Positions 1 to 10,863 of a stretch of 64,000 bases of DNA are shown here, piece after piece (the first letter of the stretch is position 1; each line of letters opens with the position of its first letter). The stretch is from contig JAXIVH010000159.1 of NCBI GenBank assembly GCA_036785325.1, forward strand, positions 287,190 through 351,189, written 5' to 3'. The translations under genes and the position numbers were made by a program. Below the pieces are notes generated by a model. It was not told the DNA's origin and searched no databases. It worked only from the letters and a program-made list of their open reading frames with translations. The stretch is from Urophycis tenuis (taxonomy: Eukaryota > Chordata > Actinopteri > Gadiformes > Phycidae).

Positions 1-573
1 CTGATGCTTGAGTGCTGCTTTATTGTGTGTGTCTGTACAGACAGTCCTTCTCAGCCCAGTGTCAAGTTCCTGAAGGACCTCCTGATGCTTGAGTGCTGCT
101 TTATTGTGTGTGTCTGTACAGACAGTCCTTCTCAGCCCAGTGTAAAGTTCCTGAAGGACCTCCTGATGCTTGAGTGCTGCTTTATTGTGTGTGTCTGTAC
201 AGACAGTTCTTCTCAGCCCAGTGTCAAGTTCCCGAAGGACCTCCTGATGCTTGAGTGCTGCTTTATTGTGTGTGTCTGTACAGACAGTTCTTCTCAGCCC
301 AGTGTCAAGTTCCCGAAGGACCTCCTGATGCATGAGTGCTGCTTTATTGTGTCTGTACAGACAGTTCTTCTCAGCCCAGTGTAAAGTTCCTGAAGGACCT
401 CCTGATGCTTGAGTGCTGCTTTATTGTGTGTGTCTGTACAGACAGTTCTTCTCAGCCCAGTGTCAAGTTCCCGAAGGACCTCCTGATGCTTGAGTGCTGC
501 TTTCTTGTGTGTGTCTGTACAGACAGTCCTTCTCAGCCCAGTGTAAAGTTCCCGAAGGACCTCCTGATGCTTG
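1..573 (+). repeat. 81-bp tandem repeat ending at a fam171b splice acceptor
   Basis: Seven consecutive units begin at 1, 82, 163, 244, 325, 402 and 483. All are 81 bp except the fifth (77 bp, a 4-bp deletion in its TG run). Each unit holds a pyrimidine/TG stretch, TACAG, TTCTCAG, and then the bases that open the fam171b exon (CCCAGTGTAAAGTTC and close variants). The unit is 27 codons and open in the exon frame, so the array yields a long repeated reading frame that is probably not protein. The array probably runs on past the left edge. It looks like tandem duplication of an intron/exon junction. Confidence 0.93.
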
Positions 574-684
574 CTGAGAACGCCAGCGTTTCCTCGCTGA
601 GCGCCTACCTGACGGTGCCACGACACCACCTGGCGACGGACTGCGCCAACTGCACCCCCGCCATCATCCTCAGCAACCAATCAG
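537..684 (+). CDS. fam171b: fam171b ectodomain exon (first exon visible)
   Basis: The acceptor TTCTCAG is at 530-536 and the donor TCAG|GTGATA follows 684. It encodes a segment with VKFPKDLLMLAENASVSSL and two N-glycosylation sequons (NAS, NCT), plus NQS at the end. The start is ambiguous, because the same acceptor recurs in each upstream 81-bp unit. Confidence 0.75.
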
Positions 685-3600
685 GTGATACCTTCTTCTC
701 GTCTGGTACGGCTCAAGCCGCTTTGGAACTCAGACCTCAGCAGAACCAAGGTTTGCACCTACGAGGAATTTGCCTTGTCCTTGTGCGCAACAGTCAACAG
801 CACAGTGAACAAACAACAAAACAGCACCAACAATAGACAATACAAACAACAAGCAACAGTAAGTGTTTTAAGTGACAAAAAGTTAAATGAACAAACAAAA
901 CAAGACAAAACGATGCGTACCAACACACCGAGGCAGCAGATGGTGCCAGACATAGACCTGTACCTTTGTTAAACTGCTTAGAGGATGTCAAGGCCTGGAT
1001 GGCTCTTAACTTTTTAAGTTTTAATGAAAAAAAGACTGAAGTTGTGGTATTCGGTGGCACCTCTGTGCCCACCTCAGTTAGTCTGGGTCCTCTAGCACAG
1101 TACACCAAACCCATAGTTCGCAATCTGGGCGTGCAGGTAGATGTGGACCTTAAGTTTGATAGCCAGATAAAAGCTGTGCTGAAATCAAGTTTCTTCCAGT
1201 TAAGGCAGTTGGCAAAGATAAAACCTCTTATCCAAAGAAAGCACTTCGAAACGGTAATTCATGCCTTTGTGACCACAAGGCTCGACCACTGTAATGCACT
1301 TTATATGGGGGTTAGTGGGACCTCTGTCGCTCGGCTTCAATTAGTTCAAAATGCTGCTGCACGTCTTTTAACTGGCACTAGAAAGTATGAGCACATTTCA
1401 CCGATTTTAGCGTCACTCCACTGGCTACCCATCCATTTTAGAATTCATTTTAAAATTATTTTATTTGCTTTTAAATCTTTAAATGGTCTTGGCCCATCAT
1501 ACCTCTCTGAGCTTCTCCACCCCTACATGCCCAGTCGATCCCTCAGGTCAGCTGACCAGCTGCTCCTGAGAGTTCCAAAAACCAGACTGAAGCTCAGAGG
1601 GGACCGAGCTTTTTCAGTCGCGGCTCCAAAACTCTGGAACAATCTGCCGTTGCATATCAGACAGGCTTCCTCTCTGTCTGATTTTAAAACCCTTCTTAAA
1701 ACGCACCTCTTTTCCTTGGCTTTTAACACCATATAAGTTGTTGATTTTATGTGCTCATACTTTTTATCGTTTTTATTCTTTTATCTCTGTGGTTTTCCTA
1801 TTCATGTATTTATTATGCTTTACTGTATTTTATTGTACTGTACAGCACTTTGGAAACCGTTGTGTTTATTTAAACTGTGCTTTATAAATAAAATGGATTG
1901 GATTGGATTGGATTGGATAGCAGGTTCCACCGGATCTAGTCAGCTTGTGACTGGGCTCCGTTTCAGCGTACAGGACCGTGGAGCTGAGGCCCACCGCAGC
2001 CCTCAGTGTCCGGCTGTGCTCCGGGACAGAGGAGCTGCGGGTCAGGGGCCCCGTCCATGTGAGTTTACCCCTGGGACCCGGCGCCGGCCTCAAGCCCGCC
2101 GACACGCTGCCCGCCTGGGCCTTCAACAGCCAGACAGGTACCAGAAAAAACACCCTTTCTCTTTTCTACTCTGTTCTACTCCATTCTAGGTTCACTTAAA
2201 TGTTACTTTATCAATGGAAGAATTGTGTTAGCATTGTACCATTGTATTAAAAAACATACAACAGAAACTAGAACATTTGTTGTGGTCCGTAAAACATAAC
2301 TGTAATTTCAAACTCTCCAGCTCACTTGGCTATACAATCATGATTCAATTTTTGTAGATGAGTTTACTTTAGACCACTTTACTTTACTACTCATAATGCA
2401 CTTCATGACCATACTGCACCTTAAATCGCTCCTTTTGCAATTGTGGTGAGAACGCCAAATACATTTTATTGTCTCTCGACTTGTTACTCTGCACAATGAC
2501 AATAAAGTTTAATCTGATCTAATCTAGTCTAGTCTGACATGCCAAAAATAACACAAAGAGAGTGTTTGTGTATTTGAAGGAGCCTGGGAGCACCAGGGTC
2601 TTGGAATAGTGAGGCTGATCGATGGCCACTTAGTCTGGACCTACACCGCCTCTCACCTGGGCTACTGGGTCGCCGCGCCCTTGCCAACTGGTATGCACCG
2701 GGAGGGAACACCAGTCTTTTTATTTGCAATGCAAGCTTTAATGTCCCTTTCCAAAATTGACCCTGACTAAAGGTTAGTCGACTACCACTATGAACATTCA
2801 TACGTTCAGGACTAATCGTTTGTGATCTTTACGTCTCCGTCATCATGGAATCATTGAATTATTCCTGGTCCTATGGCATGATGAGCATAATTAGGTCGTC
2901 CGTAGCCTCCACTGAACCACACTTCCCACCAGATCACAAGGCGCTCACCGGCTCCACGGACCTCCTGTCCGACCACAACCTCCTCCTTGCCGGACTCTTC
3001 GGGGCAATGCTGGCGGTGGCGATGGGCTTCGTGGCGGTCCTGGTCTGTCACTGCGGGTAAAGAAATCAGAAGCAGAATTTGAACGGTCAAAAATATGTGA
3101 ACACTGGTTCAGGGTACAGATGTATTCCGGGTCAGGTTGTAAGTCCAAAATATGTGCTCTGCGTTGTCAGACGTTCTCAGCGAGCGCCGAGGCGGCGGAA
3201 GCGGAGAGCCCGCTTCTCCAAGCCGACGGTCCTCAAGAAGGACCAGACCACGTCGACGCACGCGGAGGGGGAGGGCCTGCCGTTTCGGCCCCCCCACGGT
3301 GCCCGATGTGACCCTTCCTCCGCACCGGGGAACGCGGCCCGCTACAACATCTACGTGGAGGATCCGGGGATGCGATCGGCCGCCCTTCTCTACCAGAACC
3401 TGGATCGGAACAAAGGCCCTCACCCGCAGTCCGACAAAGTGGTCTGGCTCCAGGAGACGTCCGAACACAAGAAGCCCGATCTCTTCTTCCAGGACAAGCT
3501 GATCCATGTCTACAACCGGCCAGCGGCCGTCATCCGAGCCCCCGAACTCTTTGGCTCTCAGGAGTGTCCGGGGTCTGCCGCCTTCCCCCGCAACGGAGGA

Positions 3601-4398
3601 GAGTACCCTGGCTCGGATCCCGCCAGGAAAGGCGGCTTCCCCCAGACTCTCCCCCGCGGAGACCCCCGCCACCACACCCAATCTGCGGATGACCCCCGGC
3701 AGCCTGGCCAGCCTCTGGAGACTCCTCCCCGAGGCCAGGGCCCCGATGCCGGGTTATGGGGCCGCTACAGCGGCAACCACAACCCCCTGGAGTCCTCGGT
3801 CTCCGTTCCGGCGGGCATGGGGCCATTCGCTGGTGCCCGCGGGGCCCCCGGTGAGCTGCAGGGCGAGCGCGCCCTGCTGGAGCTGAGCAGTGGTGGGGGC
3901 GGGGCCTCGGCCGCGCCCCCAAGAGCCTGGTTTGTCTCCCTGGAGGGGAAGCCTGCTGCCCGGGTGCGCCACTCCATCATCGAGCTGCAGAGCCACCAGC
4001 AGCTTCCGAGCAGCAACGACACCAGCATGGACTCCGGCGTGGACATGAATGAGCCCCGCCCGAGCGGCCGGCGTGACCGGCGCACCGCCAGGGCCTCCTC
4101 CCTCCCGCACCGCACCCGGGGCCACGGCAGCGGCGAGGAGCCCGACCTGAGCAGCAGTGAGAGCGGCACCGCCGCCGCGTGCACGCCCGAGGACTCGTCC
4201 CTGAGGAGCGTCCCGGACGGCATCCTGGAGGAGCGGGACGGCCCGGACACGTCCAGCGCCCAGGAGGACAGCGGGTCCCGGGAGACGCCCACGCCGCCAC
4301 CGCAGCGTCGCATCAGGAAGGTCAGGGAGAAGGGCAAGACGACGAGGAGAAGGGGAGCGCTGGGCACGGGCCACGGGCGGCTGAGCAAGCCCAGCTGA
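537..4398 (+). CDS. fam171b: fam171b, 3' part of the gene (five exons, partial at the 5' end)
   Basis: FAM171 proteins are single-pass type I membrane proteins of poorly known function. The visible exons are 537-684, 1967-2137, 2580-2690, 2933-3056 and 3171-4398, phases 0/1/1/1/2, 1782 nt in total (593 codons plus TGA). They encode the end of the ectodomain (motifs VELRPTAALSV, DTLPAWAF, LVWTYTASHLGYWVAAPLP), one hydrophobic helix (LLLAGLFGAMLAVAMGFVAV), a basic stop-transfer stretch, and a roughly 400-residue Ser/Pro/Gly-rich cytoplasmic tail containing KKDQTTST. The N-terminal exons lie off the window. The choice of paralogue B over A1/A2 is inferred from calcrl lying next door, as FAM171B-CALCRL does in mammals. 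The last exon is much more GC-rich than its surroundings. Confidence 0.87.
963..1919 (+). mobile_element. L2-like LINE 3' fragment in a fam171b intron
   Basis: An ORF at 966-1736 encodes the C-terminal end of a non-LTR reverse transcriptase: thumb and tail with NFLSFNEKKTEVVVFG, LDHCNALYMGV, LQNAAARLLTG-like and LHWLP motifs. The catalytic FADD block is missing, so the copy is 5'-truncated. The 3' end has the L2-type CAGCACTTTGG...TTTATAAATAAA tail followed by (ATTGG)n at 1893-1919. It sits in sense orientation within the intron. Confidence 0.85.
1967..2137 (+). CDS. fam171b: fam171b ectodomain exon
   Basis: The acceptor CCGTTTCAG ends at 1966 and the donor ACAG|GTACC follows 2137. An entry phase of 1 matches the previous exon. 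A second AG at 1972-1973 would break the phase, so 1967 was chosen. It encodes YRTVELRPTAALSVRL through AWAFNSQT. Confidence 0.85.
2370..2535 (+). mobile_element. 3' tail of a Rex/CR1-like LINE
   Basis: The sequence CACAATGACAATAAAGTT followed by (AATCT)n-like repeats matches, with changes, the 3' end of the LINE at 48.1-51.1 kb (about 50965-51085). This is a very short 5'-truncated copy. Confidence 0.75.
2580..2690 (+). CDS. fam171b: fam171b membrane-proximal ectodomain exon
   Basis: The acceptor TTTGAAG ends at 2579 and has a weak pyrimidine tract. The donor CTG|GTATGC follows 2690. It encodes GAWEHQGLGIVRLIDGHLVW and a GYWVAAPLPT block. Phase 1 is kept at both ends. Confidence 0.85.
2933..3056 (+). 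CDS. fam171b: fam171b transmembrane exon
   Basis: The acceptor TTCCCACCAG ends at 2932 and the donor TGCGG|GTAAAG follows 3056. It carries the single hydrophobic helix of about 20 residues, ending in VLVCHCG. Confidence 0.9.
3171..4398 (+). CDS. fam171b: fam171b cytoplasmic-tail terminal exon
   Basis: The acceptor GCGTTGTCAG ends at 3170, and the single base needed to finish the split codon gives Gly-Arg. It opens with a strongly basic stretch (RSQRAPRRRKRRARF), then KKDQTTST, a NIYVEDPGM segment and low-complexity Ser/Pro/Gly regions, ending in a basic RRIRKVREKGK segment. TGA is at 4396-4398. Confidence 0.9.
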
Positions 4399-5800
4399 GT
4401 GCCCTCACAATACACAGCTGTGTCTCAAGCTGGTATCTTTGTTGGGGGGTGGGGGTTGTGATCGTACAAACCTTGTCAAAGAGTTCATGATTCAGTCTGA
4501 AGTCCGTCGCTTCCATGGATGATGATCTTTCTGTGTGTGCTGGCAGCCGGCAACTCGGTTGTTCTACACAGTTGCCCTGTGTGTCCACAGCACCCTGCCT
4601 ACTTCAGACCAATGAACAGCAACAAGGATTCACCCCCCATTTCATAGACTGGCCCGTTGGTTTTGGTGCACTTATCTTCACCAGAATTGCCTGCTTTAGA
4701 GAAACGGATGACACTGGAGCCTGTCTGGTTCTGACTAGCGAGAATCACATTCACGGTCGCTGGTATTCATGGACTTCTAGGAGGCAGTCGTATTTCAAAG
4801 TGTATTTTTTAAAAGCTGAACATAACTTTAAAATACTGTATCCTCTCCCTTCACAGTGGAACCAAATAGCAGGTTTGTTAAAAGTCTTATTCACAACTGA
4901 TGGTGGTGTAGCATTAGTCTGTCTGGGCAAAATGCACCATACAGAATCATATATATGAATCTCACAAGATGAGATTGTTATATGTGAATGAACCTTAAGT
5001 CTGGCTTAATCAGCTTGAATCCCAACCTGGAAGCAGAATGTTTTGTGAGCCTTCTGCTTCCTTAAGTTCTCTCATCTGATTTGTATCAACCAGAGCCTCA
5101 CTTTGCTCCAGAATGCATACGTTATGTATCATCACAGTCTGAGGGTGTAGTTCAAACACGCTGGGTGTCGTGGTACTGTTTTGGCAATTGGGATGATGTC
5201 TCTTCACCACTGTCATCCAGTAAGTTAAGACTAGGAAGGACTAGTGTCCTCTCAGCCAATCGGGCACGAGTCTTATGTTAAGGCATGGCAGTTAATCCAC
5301 AGAACCCACAGATGAAATGCTCACATCGATCTGTTCAAATACATAATCCCAGTACTAATCGCTAAAGAATTGATGTGCATTTTTGTGTGCCTGGACAAAA
5401 TTTGCAAAAAGTTTACGACCCATTTTAATAACTATTTAATTGTAACATTTTTACAAGACAACAGGTCCCCAGTAGGTTTTGATAATGGAACTTTCTACCC
5501 AGCTGAACACTGGCCACCGAGTCAAACTTTTAGATCAGTCTCCCCTTGAACGATGAGCTCAGGCAAACGGCGCACACACAACACCTTAAATATGCCTTGC
5601 TCACACACCTGCCCAGTGCATCACAAGACCTCTAACCCAAGACCCTCGCATTTGTCACCTTTTTACCCCCAAAACAAGTTTACCAAAATTCTAGATAGAA
5701 AAACTGACATTCCAGTAAGAAACTCCACCAACTGCATCAACAACTCATATGATTCCAGCAATATTAACCCCAATAATGAAATTCTAAATAAAACCTAAAA
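4399..5800 (+). other. fam171b: probable fam171b 3' untranslated region
   Basis: No convincing coding sequence is visible. An AATAAA hexamer at 5787-5792 is a plausible polyadenylation signal. The short ORFs here show no recognisable domain. Confidence 0.45.
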
Positions 5801-6164
5801 CCTGTCATATTTAGTCTTCCTAAACTGTACAATTCCATTATTATTATTATTTTAAATATAACTCATGCGGGCTGGATTGTAGCCATGTTATGTGTATATA
5901 CATGCCCTCTTTTTTATGTACATACTTGAATAATGTAGAACGTGACTGTGGTTGTTTTAGAAATTGTTGTTGTTTGGACCACTGAGTCCAGGTTGGACAG
6001 GTTCTAGTTTAAAAGTGTTTGGTATCTGCTTGAGATGGGAGTCCACTCTGAAGTCTCATGCTTAGACTTGTTCAAGCTAGTTGTGTTGTTCTATAACAGT
6101 AGACCAGGGGTCCCAGTTCTGATTCTTTTCACCACCACTTGAAATGTATATTGTGGTTGATGTG

Positions 6165-6615
6165 CCAGCTGAGCTGACAACTACAAAGACACTGTAGCCC
6201 ACTAGCCTAGCACTATGAGGACACTCTAGCCGCTAAGCTAGCACTATGAGGACACTGTAGCTGCTAAGCTAGCACTATAAGAACACTATAGCCCACCTGC
6301 GAAACTAGTGCTATGGGTAAACTAATTACTAAGCTTACACTACAACTGACCCTGTAGTTGCTAACCTAGCGCTATGGGGCCACTGTAACCACTAAGCTAG
6401 CACTATAAGGAAACTGTAGCCCACTAACCGTGTGGTTTGAGGACACGGTGCCCACTAGCATATGAGTATGAGGAGACTGTAAGCCCACCTGCTAAGCTAG
6501 TGCTATGGGGGAATCGTAATTGCTAAGCTAATGCTACAAATGTAGTTGCTAAGCCAGCACTATGGGGCACCTGCTAAGCTAGGAGTGTGAGGTTGCTGTA
6601 CTGGCTAGGCTAGCA
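6165..6615. repeat. degenerate minisatellite, units about 31-40 bp
   Basis: Imperfect repeats of the pattern GACACTGTAGC-NN-CTAAGCTAGCACTAT are scored by eye. The best-preserved adjacent units, near 6210-6275, are 31 bp. There is no coding content. The neighbouring stretches 5800-6165 and 6620-7240 show nothing else beyond AT-rich unique sequence. Confidence 0.8.
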
Positions 6616-7248
6616 CAGCAACCTCACTAGCAGAGTAAATCTAAGTCTAAAGTATAATGCTGCTTGTATATGTTATAGTTTCCCTACTGCATATTCTTCT
6701 TCTGATGTTTACCAATCCTTCTGAAGCTGGAAAGTTAAAAAAAAAAAATGTGTATGTCTGTTATAACAGTTATAATCTTTGTTTTTTTCCTTCACAAATA
6801 AATGAACTTACTAAAGCTGTGTGGTTATTTTCCCTACCTTCCAACCTTAAACATGCAGCAATGTCTATATTCTATATTTATGACTTTCAATCCATATTTT
6901 TGTTTGTAAACAAGGTTATGAAGACCTGCAACTCAAAAGAGTTACAATCTTGTTATCGCGAGATCCTAATGTGTCGCAAGATCTGAAGGGGGAATGCAAC
7001 CGGAATGGCTGCATCCACTAGGAGGAGCAGTTTCTCAGCAAAAACGATGATGGAAAAAAGGCAGACGACAGACGGGACACCTCAAGCTAAATTGGGCCTT
7101 TAAAAAAATAAAAATAAAGTGTTGGTTTTTAATTGTTTAGCCTTTTTCTTACTGAACCCACACTTGTTTCATTTCAAAAGTGCCCGACAATCATCACCCC
7201 CCAAGAGTGAAAGGGAGGAAACTGATGGGTCTTATTTTTCCTTCACAG

Positions 7249-7461
7249 CTTGTGGAAGAGGGGGGCGGGTCGGAGGGGCGTGTCCACCACAAGGCGCACG
7301 ACGTCACTGCTCGTCCTCACTCGGGTCTCTCTCCGGGTTCCAGCCGCTCCGGGGACAGTTCGGTGCTTGGGACACAGGAGGAGAGGCTCCAGCCACCACC
7401 ACATCAACCACATCTGCCCGAGTATTTCCAACAGCGGAGCTGTGCAAACACCCATTGAAAG
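7249..7461 (+). other. candidate unassigned exon with strong splice sites
   Basis: A GC-rich 213-bp block is bounded by TTTTTCCTTCACAG| on the left and GAAAG|GTAAGG on the right, inside AT-rich DNA. Two of the three frames are open throughout. The third has a TGA near its end. No domain was recognised. It may be a 5' non-coding exon of calcrl, whose first coding exon also follows an acceptor, or an exon of a small or lineage-specific gene. Confidence 0.35.
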
Positions 7462-8050
7462 GTAAGGGGAGCTGGGGCTGCAAACAAAGACAACAGATCT
7501 TAATAATTAATAATAATGGTAACAAAGTAGCAAAAGTACCACGAAAGAGCTGGAGTGGAGTGAGAGAGACTAGTGCAGCAACAATTTATCAGGAACTTTG
7601 ATATATGACTAAAATCTTGATTGCCTGCCGCAAAGAGATGTAGGCTATCTATCTCTCCTTCATCTCACTATCTTTCTCACCCATCTCCCTCTCCTCCTCC
7701 CCCTTCTCTCTTACTCTCATGCCACTTTTTTTTTTTAAAATTACATTTATTGGTTTTGACAAGCCAACGAATAACGGAGACAGCTTACCAAAATGTCAAT
7801 TTAGATCATTCTCGTCGTGTTGGAATGTAAAGATACAAAATAATGAAATAATAATGAATGATCCTAAAACAAAATAGGTGTGAAATGCGTATGTTTTAGG
7901 GAGTAAACCCCTACAGAGCCCCTAACGCACATCCTGCCGTGTGCCGCTGTCCCTCTTCAGGTTTCCTGTTCTTAAATTAGTCCTGGAGAATTGGAGCAGA
8001 CCTTAGGTTTTTTAGCAGAAGTGGAAGGAGTGTGTGTGTACCATGCACAC

Positions 8051-8063
8051 AGACAGACACACG

Positions 8064-8094
<31 letters not shown>
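8051..8094. repeat. (GACA)n microsatellite
   Basis: Repeated GACA/GACG tetranucleotides, followed by GAGT/GAGA-rich sequence up to about 8135. Confidence 0.9.
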
Positions 8095-8324
8095 TGAGTG
8101 AGTGACAAAGGGAGAGAGGGTGAGAGAGAGAGCGTTTTGTTTTGTATGTTTTGCAAAGTATGGATTGATCATGAAGTCCTCTTGTTGGAGATGTTGGGAA
8201 CCAATGAGTGGAAACCAGTTGGAGAAACATTTTGAGTCTTAGCTCTCCGCCCCTGGTCACATAAAGACCGTGAATATTGCCTCTGATTGCCTTCACATTG
8301 TTCTACAGTGATCCTTGGGGTTAT

Positions 8325-8640
8325 AAATGGTTAGGTTCGGGGTTAGGGTTTAGAGTTAGGAATATTTTGGTTAGAGCTAGTTATGGTTATGTCAGAGCTA
8401 TATTGTGGTGAAGATAAAGGCAGAAATGTTTAACATTGGACTAAGTTAGTGATAGAGATAGGTAAGTAAGAGATAGAGATGGAAGTTGGGGCTAAGTTAA
8501 GGACAGTAATGATTGAGGTATGGCTAAGTTAGGGCTGGAGATGGACAAGTTAGGGCTAACTTAGGGCTAGAGATGGTTAAAATAAGTCTCTAGATATGGG
8601 TTAAGTTAAGGCTTATTTAGGGCTATGTTAGGCAGGAGAT
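8325..8640. repeat. degenerate TTAGGG-like repetitive tract
   Basis: Loosely repeated GTTAGGG, CTAAGTTAGGG and AGAGATGG words. There is no fixed period and no ORF. Confidence 0.6.
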
Positions 8641-8948
8641 GGCAGAGGAACCTCCCCGTGGCAGAATGCTGAGGTCAGGAAGTATTATTTTCCTATTGAA
8701 TTCTGGGAGTGGGGGATTGTTGCTGGGCAGAGGAAGTGTTGACATTTTATCAGTTCCTCTGCTCCTGATAAAAATACCCCCAAGTATGTGTGCAAGTGTC
8801 CGCGGATACAACCACTAAAAGACCCATAACATATCATTAGCATAAGCATATTTCAATGTAGTGGTGTGGGTTAGTGTTGGGGTTGGGGTTAAATATGTGT
8901 AGAAAAGGCACCAAAGTTACCAGCTATTGTCAATTAAGTATCATTGCC

Positions 8949-9015
8949 TAATAAGATAAGATAAGAAAACCCTTTATTTGTCCCGTAAGCAAACAGGGAC
9001 ATTTACAGTTACAAC
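8949..9015 (-). mobile_element. short LINE 3' end, antisense
   Basis: GATAAGATAAGAAAACCCTT then TATTTGTCCCG is the reverse complement of a common teleost LINE tail. Similar pieces are at 20262 and 27505, and in sense orientation near 47620. Confidence 0.55.
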
Positions 9016-9173
9016 AGTTTAGATGCCGAAAATAGAAACAGTTTAAGTACAGAAATAAGATAAAGGATAAAAGAAAAACCGGAAAAAAAAGAAAAGAAAG
9101 AAATACAGAAAAAACAAGGAGGTATATTTAAAAAATATTTCACTGGAAAAATATATAGTTATATATATATATA

Positions 9174-9812
9174 GGGGAGACCTGGTAATACAGGGAGAGT
9201 TATAACACCATCAATTCCACCGATCAGGGATAAGATAGGGTTAGGGTTAGGGATAACCCTAACCCTAACCCACTACTAAGATAGGATTTACCCACTTTCC
9301 TCCTGATCATTGATGGTAATTATATAGGCTGGAAACCAATCCATGCAGATTTTATCGAGAAAAAACTGATTTTGATGTAAGAAAGTATTTATTTGGACCA
9401 AGACTATATTTTGTCTAGTATTTATAATATTGCAGATACATCCATGTGACTTATATTACATGAAATTATACATGACACATATATACATATACATGACATT
9501 GTTTTTATTTTATTTTAATAAAGCACATCACATGGTGTGGCCTCTGTTTTTGCTTATTTTGTCTAATTGTTACAACCTACCCCAGCATGTGTTACAACCC
9601 ACCCAGGTAGTGGGGTAGGTTGTAACAAAGGAACAACAAGTATTTGACATCACCTCATGAGGTCTGTGATATTCTTGCAAAGGTTTGAATTGGTGCCATT
9701 TGTAGTAAACAAATGTGGGTACTTTGTATTAAAGTTTGAGAGCTCTAGCTCAAAAATTCAATGAGTTACAGGTGCTGAAGCAAAAAGTGTTACAACCATA
9801 CCCGGTCTCCCC
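9174..9812. mobile_element. MITE with GGGGAGACC termini in a (TA)n site
   Basis: The left end GGGGAGACCTGGTA and the reverse complement of the right end GGGGAGACCGGGTA match at 13 of 14 bases. TTATAACAC/TTGTAACAC follow. Both sides abut TATATA, which fits TA target duplication. The 639-bp interior is non-coding and contains a telomere-like palindrome (9237-9272) and a 16-bp-arm hairpin (9569-9626). The superfamily is not assigned. Confidence 0.75.
9237..9272. repeat. head-to-head telomere-like palindrome
   Basis: Two to three TTAGGG units on one side of a GAT-like centre are mirrored by CCCTAA units on the other, making a near-perfect hairpin inside the MITE. Confidence 0.85.
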
Positions 9813-10359
9813 TATATATATATATATATATATATAAATGGTGTTTGTATGTTTTATGTACCGTGCAATATTTGTTCATTCAGTGCCAGGTTATTATATC
9901 GGGGGACACGGGGTCACATACAGGTGATGGGGGTCACACCCTTGGGGGGCAGAAAAATAAAGAATTATATATATATATATATATAGAGGCAGAGTTCGCC
10001 ACACTCACACTGTGGTTGCGCATCGCGATAACTTTTCATCGCCAGTGGTCTGTGCGCGTGAATGAAAAGTGTGAGTGTTTTTACCCACGGCATTACTTGT
10101 GCTATTGCCTTGTATTTTGTATTCGTATGTCCTTATGTTGATGGAGTTTGTAGGTAAATTCCTGTCAGCTATAAATGTATTGAGAATTCGGAGCTTTAGA
10201 TGCTACGCTAATTGTGTCCAGATCACTCACGTTATAGTTTATCGCCTCGCCATATGTCATGCCATGTTTATCGCCCCCGAAATGGTCAGGTCAAGTTCCG
10301 AACATATTCATAGTGTTTATTTTTTATTCATTAACATTTATTATCTTTTCTTAGTACTG

Positions 10360-10863
10360 TTAAAGGGGTAGTTCGGAATTTTGGACATAAGACCCAATTT
10401 CCAAGGTAGCCAGTGTGTTATTTGTGTGTTAATAAAACCAACACTTGCATGGCATTGCATTTGAGGGACTTGTGTCTCAGCAGCAGCGTTATACTTCCTG
10501 GTAGGAGGCTACGGCAGCGGCGGACTGATATTACCTAGGTTACCGGCAGAAACTAGTCCCTCAAAATGTGATGATTCATGCGATGCGCGGTTAGTTTTAT
10601 TTCTAACACTATTCTATCAACACAGACATTTACATCGATAGTCTGGCGTTATAATTTATTTGCCTAGGGTGTACTGTGGACTGGGTAAGACTGTTTTTAC
10701 TAGCAGGCTAGTCGAAACCATTGACTTGCGCTAGCCCAGCACCAGTGAACTCTGCAACTAGAAGAACTGAATGAAGTGTGTTGAAAACGTCTCCAATGAT
10801 AAATAACACACTGGCTGACTTGGAATGAGGTCCTATGTCCAAAATTCCGAACTACCCCTTTAA
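10360..10863. mobile_element. TTAA-flanked MITE
   Basis: TTAA stands at both ends. The termini starting AAAGGGGTAGTTCGGAATTT are perfect inverted repeats for about 28 bp, and similarity continues to about 65 bp. There is no transposase. The TTAA target is known for piggyBac and Kolobok types, and which applies here is inference only. Confidence 0.85.

Noticed and set aside
4..384. 126-codon protein with a 27-residue repeat
   Set aside because: Product of the 81-bp intron/exon-junction array. No independent start, and the repeats contain splice-acceptor sequence.
3109..4415. Long minus-strand frames opposite the last fam171b exon
   Set aside because: GC-rich shadows of a real + strand exon. 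No domain.
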